Shown: positions 9,446 through 17,633 of the stretch, one piece after another
Layout: every line of letters begins with the position of its first letter
Position numbering within the stretch: position 1 is the first letter of the stretch
Assembly (NCBI RefSeq): GCF_029392815.1
Contig: NZ_CP113942.1
Location: forward strand, 248,001 to 312,000
DNA from: Bifidobacterium sp. ESL0682
GTDB taxonomy: Bacteria > Actinomycetota > Actinomycetes > Actinomycetales > Bifidobacteriaceae
DNA: 64,000 bases
Direction: 5' to 3'
Notes under the pieces: model-generated
Told to the model about the DNA's origin: nothing
The model's input: the letters and a program-made list of their open reading frames with translations, nothing else
Database searches by the model: none
Made by a program: the position numbers and the translations under genes

Positions 9446-12434
9446 ATGGCGGCTGGTAAGAAACTTGTCATCGTGGAATCTCCGACCAAGGCCAAGAAGA
9501 TTGGTGGGTACCTCGGCAAGGACTACACGGTCATGGCTTCCGTCGGCCATATTCGCGATTTGGCGCAACCGAGCCAGGTGCCCGCTTCCAAGAAGGCGAA
9601 GTTCGGGCGCTTCGGCGTGGATGTCGACGATGGCTTCGAACCGTACTACATCGTCGGTCCCGAGAAGAAGAAAACCGTTGCGCAGCTCAAAAGCGCTTTG
9701 AAGGACGCCAGCGAACTTTATCTCGCGACTGATGAGGATCGCGAAGGCGAGGCCATTGCGTGGCACTTGGTGCAGACGCTCAAGCCCAAGGTGCCGGTGC
9801 ACCGCATGGTGTTCCACGAGATCACGCCGTCTGCCATCAAGGCTGCCGTCGGCAAGACTCGCGATGTGGATGCCAACATGGTTGATGCCCAGGAGACGCG
9901 CCGCGTGCTCGACAGACTCTACGGCTATGAGCTTTCGCCAGTGCTTTGGCGCAAGGTCGGTCCGGGGCTTTCGGCGGGCCGTGTGCAGTCTGTTGCCACC
10001 CGTCTGATTGTTGAGCGCGAGCGGGAGCGCATGGCGTTCGTGCGCTCGCCGTACTGGGATGTCATCGCCGAGCTTTCCGCGCCTGATGCGCAGGGCGAGA
10101 ACGTTGATTTCGAGTCCCGCATGGTTTCGTTGGGCGGATCGCGTCTGGCGACTTCGCGCGACTTCACCTCTACTGGTGCGTTGACCGCTGCTGCACAGAA
10201 AGACAACGTTTGTCAGCTTGACGAGGCACAGACCAAGGCGATTGCGGAATCGCTGGAACATGCGCCGTTCACCGTGGTATCCATGGAATCCAAGCCATAC
10301 CACCGCCGTCCGGTGCCGCCGTTCACCACCTCGACCATGCAGCAGGCCGCCGGCAACCGGCTCTCGATGAGTTCGCGCCAGACCATGCGTGCTGCCCAGG
10401 GGCTCTATGAAAACGGCTTTATCACTTACATGCGTACCGATTCGGTAACGCTTTCGCACGAGGCTATCGAAGCAGCCCGTGAATCCGTTACGAAGAATTT
10501 CGGCAAGGAATACCTTTCTGACAAGCCCAAGCAGTACGCCACCAAGACTGCAGGCGCGCAGGAAGCGCACGAATGCATTCGTCCTGCCGGCTCGAAATTC
10601 CATGACCCGGCTGAACTGGCCACCAAGGTGCCGTCGGATCAGTTGAAACTCTACACTCTGATTTGGCAGCGTACGCTTGCTTTCGCAGATGGCCGATGCC
10701 ACTGGTTTCACCGCCACCGTGCGTCTTTCTGCGCCTGCGGGCAATCGGGGAGAAGCCATCTTCCAGGCTTCCGGTACCGTCATCGAGTTTCCTGGCTTCC
10801 TCAAGGCTTCCGGCTGGCCGCGTCATTCCTCTTCGCCGTCTGCAGCTGGTTCGTCCGCTGTTGCAAAAGCGAAGGGTGCCAAGGCGTCTGAGAAATCCGG
10901 TAAGTCTGAAGACAACGAAGCATTGCCGCCCATGAAAACTGGCGAGGTACTCAATGCCACGTCGGTTACCGCCGACGGCCACGAGACCCAGCCTCCGGCC
11001 CGCTACACCGAAGCGTCGTTGGTCAAGACGCTCGAGGCTAAGGAAATCGGCCGTCCGTCGACTTATGCCAGCATCATTTCGACGATTATTGACCGTGGCT
11101 ACGTCTACGAACGCGGCCGTGCGCTGATTCCTTCTTGGCTGGCGTTCGCAGTGACCAAGCTGCTCGAAACCAACTTCCCGAAGTATGTGGACTACCAGTT
11201 CACCGCCGACATGGAAAACGGGCTCGACAAGATTGCTCAGGGTGAAGAGACCAGCAAGGAATGGCTCACCCGCTTCTACTTCGGTGACGGCTCTGACGCT
11301 GCGAAATCGCAGGATGAGGCCCATGAAGGCCTGCAACAGCAGGTTGCACAGCTTGGTGATATCGATGCTCGCGCCATCAATACCATTGAGATTGGCGATG
11401 GCCTGCAGGTACGCGTCGGCCGCTACGGCCCCTACCTCGAGGACACGAAAAACCTGGACGCCGAGGGCAACCCCAAGCGCGCCTCGATTCCCGAAACGAT
11501 GGCTCCTGATGAGCTGACTGTCGAAGCCGGCCACGAGCTCATCAAGAACAATGCCGGCGGTCCGCGCGTGCTGGGCAAAGATCCAGAGACTGGCGGCACT
11601 GTTGAAGTTCGTAGCGGGCGGTTTGGGCCTTATGTCGCGCTGGTCTCTCCGGAAGCCGAAGCCGAAATGAAAGCTGAGCGCGAAGCCAAGGCAGAGGCAG
11701 CGAAGGCTGCTGCTACTGCCGACGCTGCTGATACCAAGGATGGCAAGGCTTCTACGAAGTCTGCCAAGACCACCAAGACTCGTGCGAAGAAAACCGCCAA
11801 GTCCACGGCGCCCAAGCCCAAGATGGCGTCGCTGTTCAAGACGATGAGCCCTGACACGGTTACGCTTGAAGATGCCTTGAAGTTGCTGAGTCTGCCGCGC
11901 GAAGTTGGCAAATACGATGAGACCGATGCCAAAACCGGCGAGACTAGCGAGGCTGTTGTCACTGCGAGCAACGGGCGTTACGGCCCGTACCTCACGAAGA
12001 AGGGCGCGGACGGCAAGTCCGAGACCCGTTCGCTGAGTAGCGAGGATGAGATTTTCACGGTCGATTTGGACAAGGCCAAGGCTCTGTTCGCCCAGCCGAA
12101 GTACGGTCGCGGCCGTGGCAGGGGAGCGGCCAAGCCGCCGCTGCGCGACCTCGGTGCCGACCCGGAGAACGGCAAGAACGTGACCATCAAGGATGGTTTC
12201 TACGGAGCCTACATCACCGATGGTGAGACCAACCGCACGCTGCCCAAGCAGTACACCCCGGAGTCCATTGACCCCGCCACGGCCTTCCAGTTGCTCGCCG
12301 AAAAGCGCGCCGCCGGCCCCTCCAAGCGTCGCGGCCGTCGCACGACGGCTACTCGCAAGACGAGTGCGAAGAAGTCCACGACCCGCAAAGCAAGCACTGC
12401 CAAGAAGACTGCAACGCGCAAGACGGCAAAATAA
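9446..12434 (+). CDS. topA: DNA topoisomerase I (frameshifted in this sequence)
   Basis: Type IA topoisomerase that relaxes negative supercoils. The TOPRIM domain starts at KLVIVESPTKAKKIGGYLG, followed by DEDREGEAIAWHL. The catalytic tyrosine is near residue 328 in GFITYMRTDS. The C-terminal half carries repeated GRYGPYL/GRFGPYV modules and a Lys/Arg-rich tail, usual in actinobacterial TopA. The start follows AAGGAG (9435-9440). One extra T at 10681-10683 shifts the frame after WQRTLA; removing it joins the halves to SQMADATGF, giving about 995 residues. TopA is essential, so this is almost certainly a sequence error rather than a pseudogene. Confidence 0.95.
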
Positions 12435-12626
12435 ACGGCTTGAGCCGAGCTTGATTCGCGTCTATACAGCCAAGCTAGTGCTAAATGGCTGAGGTTGAGC
12501 TGAGACACGCCTCAAATGTGGATAACTCCTAGCGTTCGACCACAGTAGTCGGTTTTGCTTCGCATATTTTGTGTTTTATGTTTCGATGGAATCAAAGACG
12601 ATTTCAGCGAAACAAGAGGAGCAAAT

Positions 12627-13007
12627 ATGGCGACTCAATCCATGGCGGGTAACGAAAAACGTAGACCTCCAAATATGAAGGTCTCGATCCGGTCTCGTCG
12701 TCCCAGTGGTACCTCGCGTCCTCCTGTATTTCCGGTAGAATTGCCGGTATTGCAGGAGGAAAGGAGGTGCAAAATGCAATGTGACGATCTTTTTGAGATG
12801 GACGGCGTGAGGCTCGGCTATACCGAAGATACTGTAACGATTACGGAAGTGGATTACGACCGCAAGGCAGTGTTCGACAACAAAGGCAATTTGCTTTCGT
12901 CGAATTTTCCGGAAGATTTTATGCCGTTTCTGTTGAACTACTACAAGCTGAATTATGACTTAGTGCAAGGCTCCCGCGAAGTGGATAGGGAGTTTGGCGA
13001 TGACTGA
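12627..13007 (+). CDS. First gene of DUF4160 cassette, copy A (unknown family)
   Basis: I do not recognise this family. Two starts each have a strong ribosome binding site: ATG 12627 (AAGAGGAG, 126 residues) and an internal ATG 12774 (AAGGAGG at 12761-12767, 77 residues). The long form adds a basic, Pro/Arg-rich N-terminus. The short form is a compact acidic domain with CDDLFEMDGVRLGY and DTVTITEVDYDRKAVFDN. Copy B at 13311 keeps both starts and about half of the residues of the core. The stop overlaps the start of the DUF4160 gene by 8 nt. A toxin-antitoxin-like or regulator pair is possible; nothing in the sequence proves it. Confidence 0.7.
   Translation: MATQSMAGNEKRRPPNMKVSIRSRRPSGTSRPPVFPVELPVLQEERRCKMQCDDLFEMDGVRLGYTEDTVTITEVDYDRKAVFDNKGNLLSSNFPEDFMPFLLNYYKLNYDLVQGSREVDREFGDD
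12719..12767 (+). promoter_or_regulatory. Hairpin abutting internal ribosome binding site, copy A
   Basis: TCCTCCTG (12719-12726) can pair with CAGGAGGA (12753-12760), extended by a T-G wobble and an A-T pair. The 3' arm ends directly against AAGGAGG (12761-12767), the ribosome binding site of the internal start. The CCTCC arm could alternatively pair with this second GGAGG, which would hide it. Copy B has the same structure, so a translation switch is possible. Confidence 0.45.
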
Positions 13008-13269
13008 GAAATTCTTTATCCATGGGTATGAAGTCTCATTCAATATTCATGACGGTGAGCATGGTGTACATGTGCATGTTTCGCAAGGACGAAGCAGAGA
13101 TATGGCGAAGTTTGTACTGGCTCAAGATGGCAATGTTGTGTTGTCCCATAACAAAGGGAAATTATCTCCCAAGATGGTAAGAGCCATTCAAGATGCTTTA
13201 ATTCGTCGATATACGGTTATTGTCAATGGTTGGGACAAGACATTCGGCGGGCATCATTTCGATCGGTGA
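13000..13269 (+). CDS. DUF4160-like protein, copy A
   Basis: 89 residues. The order matches DUF4160: a short N-terminal strand (FFIHGYEVSFNIHD), a His-rich core GVHVHVSQGR, AKFVLAQDGNVVLSHNKG, and a C-terminal helix ending GWDKTFGGHHF. DUF4160 proteins have no assigned activity and are often encoded beside a small partner gene. The ATG at 13000 is preceded by AGGGAG (12987-12992) and overlaps the partner's stop in the sequence ATGACTGA. That arrangement recurs exactly in copy B, so coupling of the two proteins appears to be kept by selection. Confidence 0.75.
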   Translation: MTEKFFIHGYEVSFNIHDGEHGVHVHVSQGRSRDMAKFVLAQDGNVVLSHNKGKLSPKMVRAIQDALIRRYTVIVNGWDKTFGGHHFDR

Positions 13270-13310
13270 GGGAATCGGCGAAGTTTCTATAGCGGCAAGA
13301 GGAGCACGAT

Positions 13311-13691
13311 ATGTCTGGTCTTTCATCATTGAACGGCAACAAACGAGGGTTTAGGAATAAAAGAATTTGGAGTCAGCCGAACCGTGTCCGCGCCGCCTCG
13401 CGTCCTCCTGCATTTCCACTACAATTGGCGGTATTGCAGGAGGAAAGGAGGTGCAAGATGGAATGCGATGATTTCCTTGAAGAAGATGGCATTCGGCTGG
13501 GATATAACGCGGATACAGTGACTATCACGGAAATTGGGTATGGCAGAAAAGCGGTGCTCGACAATGAGGGGAAAATTCTATCGTCGACTTTCCCGAAAGA
13601 TAGTCTGGATTTCGTTCACCGTTATTTTCGGCAGAACTACGAGATGGTTGAGCGTGCCCGGTCGATAGATCGGAAGTATGCACATGACTGA
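13311..13691 (+). CDS. First gene of DUF4160 cassette, copy B
   Basis: 126 residues, the same length as copy A. The N-terminal extension is basic but diverged (GNKRGFRNKRIWSQPNR), then SRPPAFP and LQEERRCKM match copy A closely. The core has CDDFLEEDGIRLGY and DTVTITEIGYGRKAVLDN. Again there are two starts, 13311 (AAGAGGAG at 13297-13304) and 13458 (AAAGGAGG at 13444-13451). The cassette starts 42 bp after copy A ends, so all four genes could share one transcript. Function unknown. Divergence to roughly half identity shows an old duplication, not a recent assembly repeat. Confidence 0.7.
   Translation: MSGLSSLNGNKRGFRNKRIWSQPNRVRAASRPPAFPLQLAVLQEERRCKMECDDFLEEDGIRLGYNADTVTITEIGYGRKAVLDNEGKILSSTFPKDSLDFVHRYFRQNYEMVERARSIDRKYAHD
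13403..13451 (+). promoter_or_regulatory. Hairpin abutting internal ribosome binding site, copy B
   Basis: A perfect 10-bp stem, TCCTCCTGCA (13403-13412) with TGCAGGAGGA (13435-13444), around a 22-nt loop. The 3' arm runs into AAAGGAGG (13444-13451). Relative to copy A, one C-G pair replaces a T-G wobble, so pairing is kept despite a base change. Confidence 0.45.
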
Positions 13692-13956
13692 ACTATTTCG
13701 TGTGATGGGTTATTCGGTATTCTTCAGCTCCCAAGATATGCATCATGGCGTTCATGTGCATGTAGGTAAAGGAAGGAAACGAGACCTCAGCAAGTTTATT
13801 CTGACCAAAGACGGCCATGTGTCGCTAGCTCACAATCGAGGTGGGCTTCCCGAATATGAGATTCTTAAGATTCAGGACGCAGTCGAAGGTCGATATGAAA
13901 AGATTATTGATCGCTGGTCGTATCAGTTTGGTCAAGATTATCATTTTGATAAATAG
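13684..13956 (+). CDS. DUF4160-like protein, copy B
   Basis: 90 residues, paralogous to copy A, keeping GVHVHVGKGRKRDL, KFILTKDGHVSLAHNRGGL and the C-terminal His-Phe-Asp end. The ATG at 13684 is preferred over the in-frame ATG at 13678 because it sits about 7 nt after GGAAG and reproduces the 8-nt ATGACTGA overlap with its partner's stop, as in copy A. The conserved His-Val-His-Val and the His-containing C-terminus are candidates for a metal or nucleotide site; that is speculation. It lies 108 bp upstream of tmk. Confidence 0.75.
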   Translation: MTELFRVMGYSVFFSSQDMHHGVHVHVGKGRKRDLSKFILTKDGHVSLAHNRGGLPEYEILKIQDAVEGRYEKIIDRWSYQFGQDYHFDK

Positions 13957-14064
13957 AATATGAACTATTGCCGGCCTTTTTATCGTTGTTAACGTGTTTA
14001 AAGTATGGCCATAACAGATAATTGGAATAGATTTGAAAGTTGTCGGTAGGCGGGATTGAGGATT

Positions 14065-14691
14065 ATGAGCGGGGTATTTATTTCGTTTGAGGGCGTTGAC
14101 GGGGTTGGGAAGACCACTCAGGTCGAGCGACTGAAGCGCTACATCGAAGAGCTGGGGCGCGAGGTTGTAATCACCCGCGAGCCGGGCGGCACGAAATTGG
14201 GTGTGGCCTTGCGGCAGTTGCTGTTGCACGGGGGCGATATTGCTCCTCGTACTGAAGCGCTGCTCTTCGCGGCCGATCGTGCCCAGCATGTCGCCGAAGT
14301 CATCCGCCCGGCGCTCACGCGCGGGGCTGTGGTCATTTCCGACCGTTATATCGATTCTTCCTTGGCGTATCAGGCTGGAGGGCGTGAGCTGACGCAGGAA
14401 GAAGTGCGCAAGCTGAGCCTGTGGGCGACGAACGACCTCTTGCCGGAACGTACCTACTTGCTTGATATGGATCCCGCGCTTTCGCACAATCGGCTTGAGC
14501 ACAGCGAAGATCGCATGGAATCGGCCGGTGACGGGTTCCAAGAGCGCACGCGTCGGGAGTTTCTCGATTTGGCCAAGCATGAGCCGTCGCGTTTTAAGGT
14601 CATCGACGCTTCGAAGTCGATTGACGAGGTGTGGAATCAGATTCGAGGCGATGCCGAGAGTCTGTTGGCGGATTGGTCGTGCGGGCTGTAA
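14065..14691 (+). CDS. tmk: Thymidylate kinase
   Basis: Phosphorylates dTMP to dTDP in the cytoplasm. 208 residues, the normal length. The P-loop is [12 protein letters not shown] near the N-terminus, the DR[YH] motif is [13 protein letters not shown], and TREPGGT is the usual dTMP-binding segment. The ATG at 14065 is chosen over the in-frame TTG at 14056 because it gives the conserved [10 protein letters not shown] start. It is followed by holB after 60 bp, the usual tmk-holB pairing in many bacteria. High certainty. Confidence 0.97.
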   Translation: MSGVFISFEGVDGVGKTTQVERLKRYIEELGREVVITREPGGTKLGVALRQLLLHGGDIAPRTEALLFAADRAQHVAEVIRPALTRGAVVISDRYIDSSLAYQAGGRELTQEEVRKLSLWATNDLLPERTYLLDMDPALSHNRLEHSEDRMESAGDGFQERTRREFLDLAKHEPSRFKVIDASKSIDEVWNQIRGDAESLLADWSCGL

Positions 14692-14751
14692 GGCTGTCTT
14701 CCTATCGGTGGCAGGCAATAAGGTGAGTCGAAGAAAACCAGTGGAGGAACA

Positions 14752-15903
14752 ATGAGCGTATGGGACTCAATCGTCGGCCAAGACCAGGTCGTGGCGCGGC
14801 TGCGCGCTGTCGCGTCCGGCGACCCCAAGGCCATCGCCCAGTCTTGGCTGATTTGCGGCCCTCCCGGATCGGGACGTTCCAATGTGGCGCGGGCGTTCGC
14901 GGCTGCTTTGGAAAGCCCGACCCATGGTCTGAGCGATGAGTTGGAACGTTCCAGCGAACAAATTCTGGCCGGTTCCTATCCTGATGTCACTATTTTGGCG
15001 ACTGATAAAATCACCATCGGTATCGATGAAGTCCGTGATTTGATCGAGACTTCGGAACAGACACCAAGCATCGCCCCCTGGCGAATCATCATTATCGAAG
15101 ACGTCGATCGCATGCTTGAGCGCACCACCAATGTGCTGTTGAAGGAGATAGAGGAGCCGAGTCCGCACACCATCTGGCTTCTGTGCGCTCCGAGCTCGGA
15201 GGATGTGCTGCCGACCATTCGTTCGCGTACGCGCATCGTGAATCTTGCGGTGCCGTCCACGCAATCGGTAGCAAAGTTCCTTCAAAGCCATGATCATATC
15301 GACCCGAATACTGCTGAAAAAGCAGCTCGTCTGGCCGAAGGCCATATCGGTGTGGCGCGCCTCTATGCCACCAATGAACGGGTGATGAGCGACCGGGCCG
15401 AGCTGGTGTCGGGGGTGCTGAACCTCCATCGGGCCTCGGACGCCGTGCTTTTGGCGGGAAGGCTCATCGACAATGCCAAGTCACAGGCCGAATCCGATGT
15501 CGAAGAACAGGCGGCCCAGCAAGAAGCGGAATTCCGACGTGTCAACGGTCTCTCGCCAAAGGACCGGATACCTCCAAAATTGCGAGGCGCATTCAACCAG
15601 ATTGGCAAGAAGACCGAAATCAAGCGTCGGGCGACCCGTCGCAGTCGTGATGTGCTCGACCGCGACCTGAACACCGTCGCCAGCATCTATCGTGATGTTG
15701 CGGTCGTGCAGAACAATGCCGAGGGTTCGGTCGGCCTGATCAATCTCGAAAACCGTTCATCGATTGCCAATCTTGCCGGGCGATTGATCCGTCAGGATGC
15801 CGTTGAGCGTCTCGATTCCATATCCACGGCCCGTCGCCGGCTCAACGGCAACGGCAATCAGACCCTCCTCTTCGAAGCCCTTTTCTGCTCGTTGCTGGCG
15901 TAG
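14752..15903 (+). CDS. holB: DNA polymerase III subunit delta'
   Basis: Clamp-loader AAA+ subunit, 383 residues. It opens with SVWDSIVGQDQVVARL, then the P-loop CGPPGSGRSNVARAF, then the Walker-B-like IIIIEDVDRMLERTTNVLLK, EEPSPHTIWLL and the arginine-finger SRTR segment, as in actinobacterial delta' proteins. GGAGGA lies just before the ATG. It sits behind tmk in the same direction and is probably co-transcribed with it. The stop is 10 bp from the end of the convergent LacI gene. No frame problem was seen. Confidence 0.95.
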   Translation: MSVWDSIVGQDQVVARLRAVASGDPKAIAQSWLICGPPGSGRSNVARAFAAALESPTHGLSDELERSSEQILAGSYPDVTILATDKITIGIDEVRDLIETSEQTPSIAPWRIIIIEDVDRMLERTTNVLLKEIEEPSPHTIWLLCAPSSEDVLPTIRSRTRIVNLAVPSTQSVAKFLQSHDHIDPNTAEKAARLAEGHIGVARLYATNERVMSDRAELVSGVLNLHRASDAVLLAGRLIDNAKSQAESDVEEQAAQQEAEFRRVNGLSPKDRIPPKLRGAFNQIGKKTEIKRRATRRSRDVLDRDLNTVASIYRDVAVVQNNAEGSVGLINLENRSSIANLAGRLIRQDAVERLDSISTARRRLNGNGNQTLLFEALFCSLLA

Positions 15904-15913
15904 CCACTGCCGC

Positions 15914-16990
15914 TCAGCGCGGATCTGCCATGTCGCTGGTGCCGATGCGAGGCGATGATGTTGATTCCCTGCGAATCACCTGAGGCGGGAATGCGGTATG
16001 AGAAGGCAGATGATGCCTGCCGCTGCGTTTGAGTTTGATCAGTCGCAAAGCCTCTTCCGCCATCGATTCGTATGGTGGCCGCAGCGTAGTGATCGACGGG
16101 TGATAGGCGGCGGCAAGCTGGGAATCGCCGAAACCGATGATTTTGACCTCATTGGGAACCGCAATGCCGAGCTGCTGCAGCGCCATCATCGAGCCGACAG
16201 CGATGTCGTCGGAACTGCAAATGATGGCATTGGGTCGGTCTTCCGCGTCTTCAAAAGCCTTGAGCGTGTCGTTATAGCCTCGCTGGATGGTGCATTCGCC
16301 GAAAGTGGTCCATTCGGGTTCGTGCAGATAACCAGTGATCTGACTGGAATTCTGGAAAGCCACAAAGGCGTCCGCCGTGGCGTCGTTATCCAGGCCGGCG
16401 CTCATAAACATGATCGAAGTTCCGTTGTGGTCGGTGATGTGGGTGATGGCTTCGCGCATGCTGGAGACGCCGTCGATGCCGACCCAATTGACTTTTGAAG
16501 AGGTGTTGCGCCCAGAAATCTGCACGATCGGTATTTTGTCCGTGGCCGAGTCCGCGATGATTTCCGAAAGGTCGGCTCCTGGTATCGGAATGACGATGAG
16601 TCCGTCTACACCGCGCGCAATCAGCGAATCGATGCATTCGCCCTGTTCTTTGGCCGTCTCGCCCATGCTGGCCAATATGTATTTGCCGTCTTCGCGAGCT
16701 TTCGGCTCGAGTTTTGAAAGCAACTGGGCGCTGAACGCGTCGATAGGGCTGGGAATGACGACGCCCAAGGTGTTGGTAATGTCGCTTCTCAAACTGCTTG
16801 CCGCAGAATTGGCGGAATAATGCAGCTTCTCAGCCGCGTCGCGCACGCGCCGGGCGATGTCGTCGTCTTTGTTGCGGCGGCCGGAAAGCACGCGTGAAAC
16901 AGTGGCTGTGGATACTTCTGCCAGTGCCGCCACCTCGGTGATGGAATTATTCGGGCTATCCGAGCGACTCGTGCGGGCCCGTGACTTCAT
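15914..16990 (-). CDS. LacI family regulator of PTS locus 1
   Basis: 358 residues. The HTH is at the N-terminus (SITEVAALAEVSTATVSRVLSG), followed by the hinge and a periplasmic-binding-protein-like sensor domain (ARGVDGLIVIPIPGADLS, GFGDSQLAAAYHPSITTLRPPYE). The ATG at 16990 is preferred to a TTG at 17044. It is clearly paralogous to the regulator at 22176-23225. It lies beside HPr, on the same strand. The likely operator is the palindrome at 17490-17506 between HPr and enzyme I. Effector unknown. Confidence 0.9.
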   Translation of the reverse strand: MKSRARTSRSDSPNNSITEVAALAEVSTATVSRVLSGRRNKDDDIARRVRDAAEKLHYSANSAASSLRSDITNTLGVVIPSPIDAFSAQLLSKLEPKAREDGKYILASMGETAKEQGECIDSLIARGVDGLIVIPIPGADLSEIIADSATDKIPIVQISGRNTSSKVNWVGIDGVSSMREAITHITDHNGTSIMFMSAGLDNDATADAFVAFQNSSQITGYLHEPEWTTFGECTIQRGYNDTLKAFEDAEDRPNAIICSSDDIAVGSMMALQQLGIAVPNEVKIIGFGDSQLAAAYHPSITTLRPPYESMAEEALRLIKLKRSGRHHLPSHTAFPPQVIRRESTSSPRIGTSDMADPR

Positions 16991-17076
16991 AAGAGGTACT
17001 CCAGCTTGGTGGTGGTTGGTTTTATCAGGACCGATGGTTAACAAAATCCAATAAAACTTAGGAACAACATAATATT

Positions 17077-17111
17077 GTAGTCCGATTCTTTGTCGAGAAG
17101 AACCGGACTAC
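17077..17111 (-). terminator. Hairpin after HPr gene
   Basis: Arms GTAGTCCG and CGGACTAC, extended inward by TTCTT/AAGAA with one mismatch, form a stem of about 14 bp just past the HPr stop. There is no clean U-tract, so it may be a weak terminator or an mRNA-stabilising hairpin. Confidence 0.5.
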
Positions 17112-17129
17112 CGATACTGCATAAAGTCG

Positions 17130-17396
17130 TCACTCGGCTTCGGTGAGCGTTTCGATGAGGCTGTCCGCCACGCTTTCGGCGTTGTCGCCTTCGACGGCGA
17201 CGGTGACGTCGTCTCCCTTCTGAATGCCCAGGCCCATGACCGAGAGGATGCTGCCGGCGTTCACCGGTGTGCCGTCTCCCTTGGCGATGGTGACGGTGCA
17301 GCCGGAAGCGGCGACCGCCTGGGTGAACTGTGAAGCCGGACGAGCGTGGATACCGACCGGATCGGTGATGGTTGTAGTGCGTGTTGCCGTTGCCAT
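17130..17396 (-). CDS. ptsH: Phosphocarrier protein HPr (set 1)
   Basis: 88 residues. The phosphorylated histidine is His17 in GIHARPAS. The second signature region NAGSILSVMGLGI keeps a serine at the position corresponding to regulatory Ser46. It receives phosphate from enzyme I and passes it to the IIA proteins. AAAGGAG precedes the start. It is divergent from ptsI across a 237-bp region holding both promoters and the LacI-type palindrome, so the two genes are probably controlled together. A second HPr is at 52502. Confidence 0.95.
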   Translation of the reverse strand: MATATRTTTITDPVGIHARPASQFTQAVAASGCTVTIAKGDGTPVNAGSILSVMGLGIQKGDDVTVAVEGDNAESVADSLIETLTEAE

Positions 17397-17489
17397 AAGA
17401 CACTCCTTTGATGTTGGTGAACTGGCCCGTTACGGGTGTTGAACAGATAAAAGTATAGCATTCAGAAATCTTTTTGACGGAAAATTGAG

Positions 17490-17533
17490 AAAACGATTAC
17501 CGTTTTTGCAAAGCGGATTTAAGTGTGTATAAT
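17490..17533 (+). promoter_or_regulatory. Promoter of ptsI operon with LacI-type operator
   Basis: -35 TTTGCA (17505-17510), 17-nt spacer, -10 TATAAT (17528-17533). Immediately upstream and touching the -35 is the palindrome AAAACG-ATTAC-CGTTTT (17490-17506), a good LacI-family operator candidate. The promoter and flank closely match the region at 23331-23367 upstream of the second PTS set. Confidence 0.75.
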
Positions 17534-17633
17534 AAGACAAACTGAAAACTTTACTCAAAGTTGATGTCAGCAGCCGTAGGTGGTCGTAGACGATTCAACT
17601 GGCTGTATTGATTGAAAGATCAAGGAGTGAATA

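Noticed and set aside
10660..10700. Programmed frameshifting in topA
   Set aside because: No slippery heptamer or downstream structure is evident, and eleven other genes show similar isolated indels; sequence error explains all.
12435..14064. Recent duplication or assembly repeat of the DUF4160 cassette
   Set aside because: The two copies differ too much at both DNA and protein level; it is an old duplication.
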